Part shown: piece after piece, positions 6,072-13,567 of the stretch
Layout of the letters: each line of letters begins with the position of its first letter
Position numbering within the stretch: position 1 is the first letter of the stretch
From: a virus
DNA: 23,683 nucleotides
Reading direction: 5' to 3' (one strand)
Virus record (IMG/VR): IMGVR_UViG_3300032242_002807
Location: 1 to 23,683 of that record
Notes under the pieces: generated by a model
Told to the model about the DNA's origin: nothing
Seen by the model: only the letters and a program-made list of their open reading frames with translations
Databases searched by the model: none
Made by a program: the position numbers and the translations under genes

Positions 6072-7262
6072 ATGGCAAAGACAAGTAAAAAACAAAACGC
6101 AACTGTATCATTAAATGTCCACGAATTAAAGGACTTTTTGAAACACATTATTGATAACAACCGTTATCTACAAGAAAACAATAAACCAATGGTATCAACC
6201 GAAGTTATAGGTGATAGTGGTATTGGTAAAACATCTTCTATCGTCCAATTAGCAGATGAATTAGGTTTGAATTTCGTTAAGTTAAACTTAGCTCAAATTG
6301 AGGAAATAGGTGACTTAGTAGGTTTTCCAATTCGTCAATTTGAAATGAAGGACAAAAAGACAACTGAATGGATAGATGAAAATTCAGTTGAAGATTATCG
6401 TAAGAAAGGTTATGAAGCCACAGGTTTAAATCGTATGAGTTACTGTCCACCTGAATGGATTAGTGGTAAAACAAATGGTGGTATTCTATTATTGGATGAC
6501 TGGAATAGAGCTGATATGAGATTCATTCAAGCTGTAATGGAGTTAATTGACCGTCAACAATATATTAGTTGGAAGTTACCTAAAGATTGGCATATCATAT
6601 TAACCGCTAATCCTGATAATGGAGATTATTTAGTTAACAGTATCGACAACGCTCAAAAAACGAGATTTATTAGTGTTAACTTAAAATTTGATCTTAAATG
6701 TTGGGGTAAGTGGGCTGAACAAGCTAAATTAGATGGTAGATGTATTAACTTTATGTTGATGCATCCAGAATTAGTTACTAAAGAAGTTAATAGTAGAAGT
6801 GTTAGTATGTTCTTTAATAGTATTAGTTCACTTAAATCGTTTGAGGAGTCATTACCATTAATTCAAATGATTGGAGAAGGTAGTGTTGGTAGTGAGTTTA
6901 GTACTTTATTTACTATGTTCATTAATAATAAATTGGATAAGATGATTTCACCTGAAAACATCATGAGTCAAGATGAAACATATGTTATGAACACACTTAA
7001 GAGTTTAGTTGGTAAAGATAAGAATTATAGAGCGGATATTGCGGCTACATTAGGTACAAGGGTTGCTAACTATTTAGAGTTCTATGCTAAGGATAATGCA
7101 GTTGAGAAACCATTAACTGATCGTATTAGTAAAATTGTAACAGAGAAAATATTTGCAACTGACGTTTGTTACAATATGGTTAAATCTATTTACAATAGTA
7201 ATCCAAATAAGTTTAAATTAATGATGCTAAATAAAGAATTAGTTAAGTATATAACTAAATAA
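6072..7262 (+). CDS. MoxR-type AAA+ ATPase
   Basis: A 396-residue AAA+ ATPase of the MoxR/RavA kind. Walker A is GDSGIGKT (47-54), Walker B is GILLLDD (137-143) followed by NRA (145-147), sensor 1 is TANPDN (178-183), and an AQKTRF segment around residue 198 offers the arginine finger. The N-terminal 30 residues and the helical C-terminal third (about 240-396) are less conserved. MoxR ATPases work with VWA-domain partners as ATP-driven chaperones; the VWA partner is encoded four genes... two small genes upstream at 4211. In a phage the client could be a virion protein, the host RNA polymerase or a nuclease; none is identifiable. A hairpin (7285-7316) follows the stop, so this is probably the last gene of the module. 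Confidence 0.9.
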   Translation: MAKTSKKQNATVSLNVHELKDFLKHIIDNNRYLQENNKPMVSTEVIGDSGIGKTSSIVQLADELGLNFVKLNLAQIEEIGDLVGFPIRQFEMKDKKTTEWIDENSVEDYRKKGYEATGLNRMSYCPPEWISGKTNGGILLLDDWNRADMRFIQAVMELIDRQQYISWKLPKDWHIILTANPDNGDYLVNSIDNAQKTRFISVNLKFDLKCWGKWAEQAKLDGRCINFMLMHPELVTKEVNSRSVSMFFNSISSLKSFEESLPLIQMIGEGSVGSEFSTLFTMFINNKLDKMISPENIMSQDETYVMNTLKSLVGKDKNYRADIAATLGTRVANYLEFYAKDNAVEKPLTDRISKIVTEKIFATDVCYNMVKSIYNSNPNKFKLMMLNKELVKYITK

Positions 7263-7284
7263 TACAGTTCGTTGCTTTTACTTT

Positions 7285-7316
7285 AACTCCCGACTCTGTA
7301 ATATGGGTTGGGAGTT
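7285..7316 (+). terminator. Terminator-like hairpin after the MoxR gene
   Basis: AACTCCCGAC (7285-7294) pairs with GTTGGGAGTT (7307-7316), nine Watson-Crick pairs plus one G-U wobble, around a 12-base loop. It begins 23 bases after the stop of the MoxR gene. The downstream sequence lacks a clean T-run, so it may end transcripts with help or protect a 3' end. The arms use the same GGGAGT/ACTCCC words as the hairpin at 1839-1870, in swapped order. Confidence 0.6.
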
Positions 7317-7351
7317 TGTCATTAAAACCAACTTAACCCCACTTTAAACGG

Positions 7352-7384
7352 TTAACTCCTATGGTTCATATATATTTATATAAT
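7352..7384 (+). promoter_or_regulatory. Possible late-type promoter
   Basis: TTAACTC (7352-7358) followed by CATATATATTTATATAAT, containing TATTTATA at 7373-7380. The gap region before 9853 has the same order, TTTAACTC then CATATTTATATAA. The distance to the next ATG (7503) is over 100 bases, so if it is active the transcript has a long leader or serves an RNA in the gap. Confidence 0.35.
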
Positions 7385-7451
7385 AGTATTTACCCCGTTA
7401 AATCCCTGGTAAAGGCCGATGAAAAAGTTTGGATGACCTTAATAAAGAGTT

Positions 7452-7483
7452 TGGAATCCCAGAATTTTTTCCATATTTTTTTA
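7452..7483 (+). terminator. Weak hairpin with T-tract
   Basis: TGGAA (7452-7456) pairs with TTCCA (7469-7473) around a 12-base loop and is followed by TATTTTTTTA. It is a marginal intrinsic-terminator shape lying 20 bases before the glutaredoxin-like gene; with only five pairs it may be chance. Confidence 0.25.
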
Positions 7484-7502
7484 GAGCACTAAATTAATTA
7501 GA

Positions 7503-7820
7503 ATGAGTAATAGAGGAATGAATGGAGAAGTAGGAGTTAGAGTATTAACGTTAAGTGACTGTGATTATTGCATGTGGTTAAAGAGTGAGTTGGATGGTTG
7601 CGGAATAGCCTATGTTGATATTGACGCTAATAAATTCGATGACTTCTCTACTAGTATTGAACGAGAATATAAAACTGATACGTACCCAATAGTGTTTATT
7701 GAGACTAAACAAGACACAATTGTTATAGTAGGAGAGACAGAGTTGGAGACCACAGATAAACTACGTACATTTGATACGATACCACATTTGATATCAATAA
7801 TTAAAACATATATAAAATGA
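7503..7820 (+). CDS. Glutaredoxin-like thiol oxidoreductase
   Basis: A thioredoxin-fold protein of glutaredoxin/NrdH type. The first strand VRVLTLS (13-19) runs into the redox motif C20-D-Y-C23, then a helix, then the cis-Pro motif T60-Y-P62 before the strand IVFIE (63-67). At 105 residues it fits a glutaredoxin with a short N-terminal extension; an internal ATG at 7518 would remove five residues. Phage glutaredoxins usually supply electrons to ribonucleotide reductase for dNTP synthesis, but no reductase gene is in the window. Its TGA overlaps the ATG of the next small gene (ATGA). Confidence 0.8.
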   Translation: MSNRGMNGEVGVRVLTLSDCDYCMWLKSELDGCGIAYVDIDANKFDDFSTSIEREYKTDTYPIVFIETKQDTIVIVGETELETTDKLRTFDTIPHLISIIKTYIK

Positions 7821-7993
7821 GATATAAACCTCAAGTAGAAAAGAAATTAGACCAATTAGAAAATATGATAATTGGATTCGGCTCACAATTCGCTAACCCA
7901 AACTTTACTATCATGATAGCTAAGGATATGATTAGTGAACTGAAGGATAAAGTTGAAGAAATTAGAACATTAATCAACGCTGAACAAGAATAA
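7817..7993 (+). CDS. Small helical hypothetical protein (58 aa)
   Basis: This short gene starts in an ATGA overlap with the glutaredoxin-like gene. It encodes MRYKPQVEKKLDQLENMIIG, a middle segment with FANPNFTIMIAK, and a charged C-terminal helix. Heptad-like spacing of Leu, Ile and Val suggests a helical hairpin or short coiled coil. The coupled start, the clean stop and the correct frame between two genes support it as real. Function is unknown. Confidence 0.7.
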   Translation: MRYKPQVEKKLDQLENMIIGFGSQFANPNFTIMIAKDMISELKDKVEEIRTLINAEQE

Positions 7994-8012
7994 AATTAAA
8001 ATAATCAAAGTT

Positions 8013-8786
8013 ATGCTAACACCAGAACAAATTAAAGACAATTGGGATAAATTTCTAACTAACATAGAACTATACATCTCAGCCCCTCGTAAGGAACTAT
8101 TGCTTGAGTTTTATACTAAACATGAGGAACGTTTCATTATGATGCCCGCTTCACATAAATCTCAATATCATAATTGCTTCCCAGGTGGTTATGTCGACCA
8201 TGTGAATAGAGTAGTAGCTGCTGCCTTAGCATTTAACACGTTATGGCATGAGTTTGGAATGATAGATACTTATACAACTGAGGAATTAGTATTCTCAGCT
8301 ATCAATCATGACTTAGGCAAATTTGGAGATGAGGAAAACGCCGCGTACATTGAACAGACAGACCAATGGAGACGAGATAAGTTAAATGAAACTTATATGT
8401 TCAACGATCGTTTAGAGTATATGACTGTTCCTGATCGTGGTTTACATTTGTTACTTAGTAATGGTATTATACCTACTAAAAACGAAATGATAGCTATCAG
8501 AACTCATGATGGATTATATGATGAATCAAATAAGGCTTACTTAATGGGCTTTACACCTGAAACTAAGCCTCGTACTTCACTTGTATATGTCTTACATCAG
8601 GCGGATTTAATGGCGGCTAGAATTGAGTTTGAAAAGGAATGGTTACCTAAGTTATTAGGGCCAAAAGTAGAAACACCTAAAAAGGAAAATAACTTTAAAT
8701 TAAATAAAAACAATTCGGCTGTGAAGCAAAAAGCATTAAAATCTATGTCTAATCCTGCTTTAGCCGAGCTAATGAAAAAAATATGA
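8013..8786 (+). CDS. HD-domain phosphohydrolase-like protein
   Basis: Residues 45-200 show the metal-binding pattern of the HD superfamily: H63 in FPGGYVDHVNR, H99-D100 in AINHDLGKFG, H165 in RTHDGLYD and D198 in LHQADLMA. These residues bind two metals in nucleotide or cyclic-nucleotide phosphohydrolases. The C-terminal 45 residues are Lys/Asn-rich and likely flexible. Similar proteins are common in T4-like phages of Bacteroidota. Plausible roles are hydrolysis of nucleotides for the phage dNTP pool or of an alarm or immune signalling nucleotide; the sequence does not decide this. The end overlaps the next gene (ATGA). Confidence 0.8.
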   Translation: MLTPEQIKDNWDKFLTNIELYISAPRKELLLEFYTKHEERFIMMPASHKSQYHNCFPGGYVDHVNRVVAAALAFNTLWHEFGMIDTYTTEELVFSAINHDLGKFGDEENAAYIEQTDQWRRDKLNETYMFNDRLEYMTVPDRGLHLLLSNGIIPTKNEMIAIRTHDGLYDESNKAYLMGFTPETKPRTSLVYVLHQADLMAARIEFEKEWLPKLLGPKVETPKKENNFKLNKNNSAVKQKALKSMSNPALAELMKKI

Positions 8787-9058
8787 TATTAGGAATTATT
8801 GCAATTGCCTTATGGATATCCACTATAATTGGATATATCATTTGGAACTTAAATCAAAAAGTAGCTAAACTAGAACAAATTGCTACTAAACAAAAAATTG
8901 TACTTGATAGTGTAGCCGCTATTGTTGAGGAATCAAATAAACAACTTAACGCTGTTGAACTAACTGAAGCATTTAAATCAGATGACCAGATAGGATTCTT
9001 CTTCCGCAATTTACAAAACATACAAGACTCGTTAAATCATTACCTTAAGTACAATTAA
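8783..9058 (+). CDS. Membrane-anchored coiled-coil protein (91 aa)
   Basis: Residues 2-21 are a hydrophobic helix (ILGIIAIALWISTIIGYIIW), followed directly by a heptad-like stretch with Leu, Val and Ile at about 23-57, and a C-terminal helix near FFFRNLQNIQDSL (72-84). The topology would be one N-terminal anchor with the coiled coil on one side of the inner membrane. There is no lipobox or second frame of the spanin type. It sits between the HD protein and the late sigma factor, with ATGA coupling upstream and a two-base gap downstream. Role unknown. Confidence 0.75.
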   Translation: MILGIIAIALWISTIIGYIIWNLNQKVAKLEQIATKQKIVLDSVAAIVEESNKQLNAVELTEAFKSDDQIGFFFRNLQNIQDSLNHYLKYN

Positions 9059-9060
9059 AC

Positions 9061-9816
9061 ATGGCAGAAGAGCAAGAAGTATTATTAACGAAGAAAGGGA
9101 CTGTCCGTAAACGCAAACCTAAAAAGGCTAATGTTTACTTCACTCAGGAAACTGAAGATGCTATTATTGAGTATCTAAAATGTAAAGATCAAGATATACG
9201 TAATAAAATATTTAATGAAAAAATTAACTACTCGTTTCATAAGCTGGCTGAAAATATCATTCATACTTTTAAGTTTTACTATACGGAAGTGGATACTATC
9301 CCTGAGTTACAACATGAAGTGGTGGCCTTTTTATTAGAAAAATTACACTTATATAATCAAAATAAAGGTAAAGCATTTAGTTACTTTGGTACTATTGCTA
9401 AACGTTATCTTATTCTTTATAATAATGCTAATTATAAAAAGCTAAAAGATAAGGCACCTGTTGAAGCTGTTGATGAAGATAAGTCAATATTAATTGATAT
9501 TGTTAATAGTAATAATGAACCACAAGTAGACCAATTACCATCTTATTTACAACAGTTTACTAAGTATGTAGATGCCAATTTATTCATTTTCTTTCCAAAA
9601 CAAAACGACGCTCGCATAGCTGATGCTATATTAGAGTTATTCCGTAAAAATGAAAATTTAGATATTTTTAACAAAAAAGCTTTATATATTTACGTAAAGG
9701 AAATGACCGAGGCATCAACACCTCAGATAACTAAAATTATTAAGCGTTTGAAAATAGTATATGTTAAGAAATATAACGAATATTATGAACACGGACGTAT
9801 TACTATGTCGATTTAA
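9061..9816 (+). CDS. gp55-like late transcription sigma factor
   Basis: A minimal sigma-70 region 2-type protein like T4 gp55. After a basic N-terminus (residues 11-23), the segment VYFTQETEDAIIEYL (25-39), the helix around KLAENIIHTFKF (61-72), an ELQHEVVAF helix (82-90) and KGKAFSYFGTIAKRYLI (102-118) match the region 2 helices that bind the beta-prime clamp and the -10 DNA. A separate region 4 is not evident, though the C-terminal basic helix could contact a clamp or the core. The position immediately before the virion genes is apt: a CATATTTATA-type element lies one base after its stop. It probably redirects host RNA polymerase to late promoters. Confidence 0.85.
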   Translation: MAEEQEVLLTKKGTVRKRKPKKANVYFTQETEDAIIEYLKCKDQDIRNKIFNEKINYSFHKLAENIIHTFKFYYTEVDTIPELQHEVVAFLLEKLHLYNQNKGKAFSYFGTIAKRYLILYNNANYKKLKDKAPVEAVDEDKSILIDIVNSNNEPQVDQLPSYLQQFTKYVDANLFIFFPKQNDARIADAILELFRKNENLDIFNKKALYIYVKEMTEASTPQITKIIKRLKIVYVKKYNEYYEHGRITMSI

Positions 9817-9840
9817 CTCTTCATATCTCTCATATTTATA
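9817..9840 (+). promoter_or_regulatory. Candidate late promoter L1
   Basis: The stretch begins with CTCTTCATATCTCT and ends in CATATTTATA (9831-9840), starting on the base after the sigma-factor stop. It shares 19 of 24 positions, ungapped, with 18843-18866. The ATG of the first virion gene is 12 bases after the motif. TATTTATA is the reverse complement of the T4 late -10 TATAAATA, so either the motif has diverged or its orientation is swapped. Confidence 0.6.
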
Positions 9841-9852
9841 TAAAACGTAAAT

Positions 9853-10215
9853 ATGGATTTTAATCAAGTTTTATTCAAAGATAAAACCTTTTCAAGCTTA
9901 CTAGAGGATATATATAAAAACGCCAATCGTAAAGAAAAGGAAATCAAAGCATTAATCGATCAACTGAAACCTATGATACAGGAACCAGGTGACGCGATGA
10001 TGCTTGTTCCTTTGTTAAAGGAATATATGGAATTAGCAATTAAGAATGATGACGCCTTAATTAAAATGGCAGGTATTGTTCAACGTGGGATGAATAGTAG
10101 TGGTGGAGATGGACAAGATAGTGGCTTGTTAAGTGATCGTGATAAAGAATTATTATTCCAAGAAATTAGTAATATTGGTCATAATGTTGAAGTAAAGCAA
10201 CTTGAAAATAAATAA
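9853..10215 (+). CDS. Small helical virion/assembly protein (120 aa)
   Basis: First gene of the late block. It is fully helical by eye, with a charged N-terminal half, a hydrophobic LVPLLKEYMELAI segment (51-63), a DALIKMAGIVQRGM helix (67-80) and a Gly/Ser/Asp-rich linker (81-91). I cannot place it in a named family. Its position before spike and hub proteins suggests a baseplate assembly factor or a minor structural protein. The TAATG overlap with the next gene indicates coupling. Confidence 0.7.
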   Translation: MDFNQVLFKDKTFSSLLEDIYKNANRKEKEIKALIDQLKPMIQEPGDAMMLVPLLKEYMELAIKNDDALIKMAGIVQRGMNSSGGDGQDSGLLSDRDKELLFQEISNIGHNVEVKQLENK

Positions 10216-11219
10216 TGGGTAGAGAGAATACTATACGAACAGGGATAAGTATACCTAACAAAATGTTAGATATGGCTTCGAATGCTTATAATTCTATAAC
10301 CCGTCATCATAAAGCTAATAGTTATGGACTTGTTAGAGCGGTTAATCCAACTACAAGACAAATTATATATTCTCCTATATCGAATAATATACCTTTAGCT
10401 AAACAAGGTATAGCTATACCTTTATCAACTAATTTTATTAAATTACCTGAACCAAATAATATTGTTCGTATTATAATAGGCCCTAACACTGATACTTCAG
10501 TTGCTAATGTTCCTGGTTCTAACACTGTATATTATGATCCAAATCCAATTGGTGTTTGGCAAACTGTAGATAATAATAAAATTAATCCTGGTCCTACTTT
10601 GGATCAAAAAGCTAAAGAAATAAGTGTAAATCCAAAAGATTTAAAACAAGTTACTTTAGGTATACCTCATAATAAACCATCTAATCTATCAACTTCAAAA
10701 GCAGGTCCTAAACCTACTCATAATTATATTATTTCAAAACCAATAGCATCAAATAATACTTTCGCTATAATAGTTGGAGGTACTCCAAGTTCTAGTTATG
10801 GTGCTACTTATATGAAAAAACAAGCTGAGACAGCTGGTATAATAAGTAATAAGAATATTATTTTTAGTGATTTTGAGAACTCAACTGAGAGTCTTATGAA
10901 TGCTGTTAGGGATAAATTTCCTGAAGCTTCGTTTACTTCATTTAGTGGATTTTCAAGAGGTGGACAAAATGCTTGTGGAGAAATAGGCAATTTTTCTTTT
11001 ATAGGATTAATTGACCCATCATTAACAATTAATGCTAATGTCACTGATAATAGTGTTTATATGATGTATAATCCTAATAATTGGGATAATAGTTACCCAC
11101 AATTAGCTGATAGACAAAGAGCTATTGGACCTAAAATGGGAGGACGAGCTACTCAACTTAATAAAATCCATTCTCAATTCCCAGTGCTATTTTTTCAAAC
11201 ATACGGAAATAAACTATAA
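10215..11219 (+). CDS. Baseplate-type protein with C-terminal serine hydrolase
   Basis: Residues 33-92 (YGLVRAV start, then GIAIPLSTNFIKLPEPNN and VRIIIGPN) resemble the OB-like segment of T4-type baseplate hub/spike proteins that end in PL-x-N-x-P-x-N and a final GP. Residues 170-334 look like an alpha/beta-hydrolase: strand FAIIVGG (183-189), nucleophile elbow G-F-S247-R-G (245-249), acid candidate D267 in GLIDPS, and histidine H319 in KIHSQFP near the end, in the order Ser-Asp-His. A virion-borne esterase, lipase or deacylase acting on the envelope or surface polysaccharide is therefore likely. The family is not recognised; the fold and triad are inferred. It lies between TAATG overlaps with both neighbours, so it belongs to the structural operon. 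Confidence 0.7.
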   Translation: MGRENTIRTGISIPNKMLDMASNAYNSITRHHKANSYGLVRAVNPTTRQIIYSPISNNIPLAKQGIAIPLSTNFIKLPEPNNIVRIIIGPNTDTSVANVPGSNTVYYDPNPIGVWQTVDNNKINPGPTLDQKAKEISVNPKDLKQVTLGIPHNKPSNLSTSKAGPKPTHNYIISKPIASNNTFAIIVGGTPSSSYGATYMKKQAETAGIISNKNIIFSDFENSTESLMNAVRDKFPEASFTSFSGFSRGGQNACGEIGNFSFIGLIDPSLTINANVTDNSVYMMYNPNNWDNSYPQLADRQRAIGPKMGGRATQLNKIHSQFPVLFFQTYGNKL

Positions 11220-13129
11220 TGGCTAACGATAAAATATATCCTATAGATATGAATTCCAAAGATATCCTCCTTCAAAATGAAGGTGGAGGTGGAATGATTA
11301 TGAATGATCAATTTATTGGCATTGTAGGCAATATGCTTCCTGACCAAAAGAAACTTCTTGATAGTCAAGAAAATATTAATGGTACTAATATACAAACAGA
11401 TAAATTTTCTAGTAATATTATAATTACTAATGCTACAAGTAATCCTATTAGTATAAATGATTTAGCAAGTAAAAATTTAGATACATTAGATCAAAGTATA
11501 AATACTAATCAAGTAGCAGCTCCTCTATCAAATGATCATTGTGGTGGTGAAGGTTTATTAAATTATGAATATCAAGAAATAGCTAAAAATTCATATAACA
11601 TCATAGAATTATATACAGCACCAGACTCTACTGATTTTTACCAACCAATTAATGACAATTATATAAAAAACGGAGTTATTTCTCCTAATTGTTTAACAAA
11701 ATATGTTAAAACTGAAGAACAATTTAAAACTTTATTATTTAGTCCTGAATCAATAGATGTACTTAAAACTTCATTAATTTTAGATGGTTCAAATTTTCCT
11801 ATTATATATAAAACTTTACAAACTGACTTACCATCTGATGTAAAATATAATTATGAGAATGTTTTTGTACATGATAAAACTAATAAACTTAATCATAAAT
11901 CAATATATCTGAATTATGATTTTAAAAATAATATCACAGGTCAAACTGAAAATAGAAGCATACTTGATATACAAACACTCCCATCAGGATTAAGATCATT
12001 AGTGTTTGGAACAGTTCAAACTAGTTGGGAAAACACTCATTATGTAGAAGGAATACTAGTAGCAATAGGTCCTGACTATTTAAATTCTTTACCAGGTATA
12101 GGTATAAAAAAAGATGAGTATGGTAGTTTACATTTTCGTGACAAAAACCAAAACTACCTCTTCTATAAATTTCGTTATATATATTTTGAAATATTAAGTA
12201 TTTATAATTCTAATAAAACAAAATTTTTAACTACATTAGCTAATGTATATAAAGAAGCTGTTAAATCACACTTTTTTTCAATTAGTGAGACTACTACTAA
12301 TAAAATCAGAATACAACAACAAATATTAGGTATTGATACTTCTTTAGCAATAGCATTAAAATACATTGATTGTCCTAATGAGTATGAAATAAACAATGAT
12401 TTATCCACAACAAAATCATCTGAAGCTCCAGCTCCTCCTTCAATCACTCCTACAGTTACGCCCCCAGCATCATCAACATTAATTCCTCCCCAAACTAAAG
12501 CTGAGGAAGAAGAAGGTATTTATGAGGCTGAATTTTTACCCGCAACTGAAAATACTACTCAAGTACTTACAGGAGGAAATGAGAACGATGAGGAAGATAC
12601 TAAAAAAATACTTACATATATAGCGCAGGGTAGAATAACAATATCAAAGATTAAAACTGATGGTAGTAATACTTCTAAAAAATATAATTTACAAACAGCT
12701 GACTTAACTGAGATTTCAAAATATGTTAGTTTCGCAGATACAGTTCAAAAAGATTGGAATAATGGAATCATTAATCCTAATTTAATAAAAGATATTGCTT
12801 CCGCTTGCAAAACAGCAGGTGTAAATTGTGTTATCACAACAGCTAAAACAGGACATAGTACAACAACAACATCAGGAAATATTAGTAGACATACAAATGG
12901 TACAGGAGTTGATATTGCTTTTGTGAATGGAATTTCTTCTATTAATGCTACTAATATTAATAATATTGACATTAACTTTAAAACAGCTGGAGATAAACTA
13001 AAAAATGCATTAGTACAAATGGGATATAAATGGAACACGGAAAAGGGAAATGATAAAGCAGTATTATGGTTAACTACAACAGGCGGTAATCATTATAATC
13101 ATCTACATGTTAGTAATAGAATACAATAA
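11219..13129 (+). CDS. Tail protein with C-terminal M15 peptidase domain
   Basis: A 636-residue protein. The first 390 residues are beta-rich and structural, with no family I can name. Residues about 395-450 are a Pro/Thr/Ser/Glu-rich linker. Residues 480-636 are a zinc D-Ala-D-Ala carboxypeptidase/L-Ala-D-Glu endopeptidase domain of the M15 type: SRHTNGTGVDIAF gives H557 and D564, and GGNHYNHLHVS gives H628 or H630 as third ligand. The enzyme would cut peptide stems of peptidoglycan, and attachment to a tail protein suggests local wall digestion during DNA entry, comparable in role to the lysozyme domain of T4 gp5. The TAATG start couples it to the preceding hydrolase-bearing gene. Confidence 0.85.
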   Translation: MANDKIYPIDMNSKDILLQNEGGGGMIMNDQFIGIVGNMLPDQKKLLDSQENINGTNIQTDKFSSNIIITNATSNPISINDLASKNLDTLDQSINTNQVAAPLSNDHCGGEGLLNYEYQEIAKNSYNIIELYTAPDSTDFYQPINDNYIKNGVISPNCLTKYVKTEEQFKTLLFSPESIDVLKTSLILDGSNFPIIYKTLQTDLPSDVKYNYENVFVHDKTNKLNHKSIYLNYDFKNNITGQTENRSILDIQTLPSGLRSLVFGTVQTSWENTHYVEGILVAIGPDYLNSLPGIGIKKDEYGSLHFRDKNQNYLFYKFRYIYFEILSIYNSNKTKFLTTLANVYKEAVKSHFFSISETTTNKIRIQQQILGIDTSLAIALKYIDCPNEYEINNDLSTTKSSEAPAPPSITPTVTPPASSTLIPPQTKAEEEEGIYEAEFLPATENTTQVLTGGNENDEEDTKKILTYIAQGRITISKIKTDGSNTSKKYNLQTADLTEISKYVSFADTVQKDWNNGIINPNLIKDIASACKTAGVNCVITTAKTGHSTTTTSGNISRHTNGTGVDIAFVNGISSINATNINNIDINFKTAGDKLKNALVQMGYKWNTEKGNDKAVLWLTTTGGNHYNHLHVSNRIQ

Positions 13130-13132
13130 CAA

Positions 13133-13567
13133 ATGGCAAAAGATATAAATCAATATACAGGAGAACAGATAGTATTATCATCAGGACGTTTAATTTTTAA
13201 CGCTCGTACTAATGATGTTTATTTGAACGCCAAACGCTATATTAATTTTTCAGCAGGTGATAAAGTAACTATTGATGTAGGTAATATAGATAGTGATAAT
13301 GAACAAAATATGTTTTTAGTTAATGCTCCTAGAATACAGTTTGGTTTAAATAAAAATGGTGTCGCTGAACCAATAGTTAAAGGTGAACAACTAGATGAGA
13401 TATTAACTCAATTAATGGAAGCTTTAGCTATGTATAGTGATATGGTAGCAGCTACAGTTGCTACACCACCATTAGTAGTTACAACCTCAACCTTTTTAAA
13501 AGGTAGACTACAACAAGTGAAAGCTAACTTAGATAATTTTAAATCAACTAAATCATTTACAATATAA
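13133..13567 (+). CDS. Baseplate spike/needle-like protein (144 aa)
   Basis: Residues 11-75 are repeating short strands (IVLSSGRLIFNART, DVYLNAKRYINFSAGD, KVTIDVG, NMFLVNAPRIQFGL), a pattern seen in beta-helical spike tips of contractile tails. PIVKGEQLDEILTQL (80-94) then begins a helical part. This layout is commonly seen in small proteins of T4-like phage baseplates next to hub genes. It probably caps or extends the central spike that crosses the outer membrane. The assignment rests on pattern and position, not on a named family. Confidence 0.65.
   Translation: MAKDINQYTGEQIVLSSGRLIFNARTNDVYLNAKRYINFSAGDKVTIDVGNIDSDNEQNMFLVNAPRIQFGLNKNGVAEPIVKGEQLDEILTQLMEALAMYSDMVAATVATPPLVVTTSTFLKGRLQQVKANLDNFKSTKSFTI

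Larger units (their letters stand above)
7263..7502 (+). other. 240-base intergenic region
   Basis: No convincing open frame is present on either strand. It holds a terminator-like hairpin (7285-7316), a TATTTATA element (7373-7380) in a context like the late promoter candidates, two copies of a TTTGGA word (7429-7434 and 7451-7456 region) and a second small hairpin followed by T-rich DNA (7452-7483). The middle part, from about 7395 to 7465, is more GC-rich than other gaps here and could encode a small RNA. Confidence 0.5.

Noticed and set aside
12745-13038. A 97-codon open frame on the minus strand
   Set aside because: It is antisense to the M15 peptidase domain, whose zinc ligands are clear; such frames are expected by chance in this composition.
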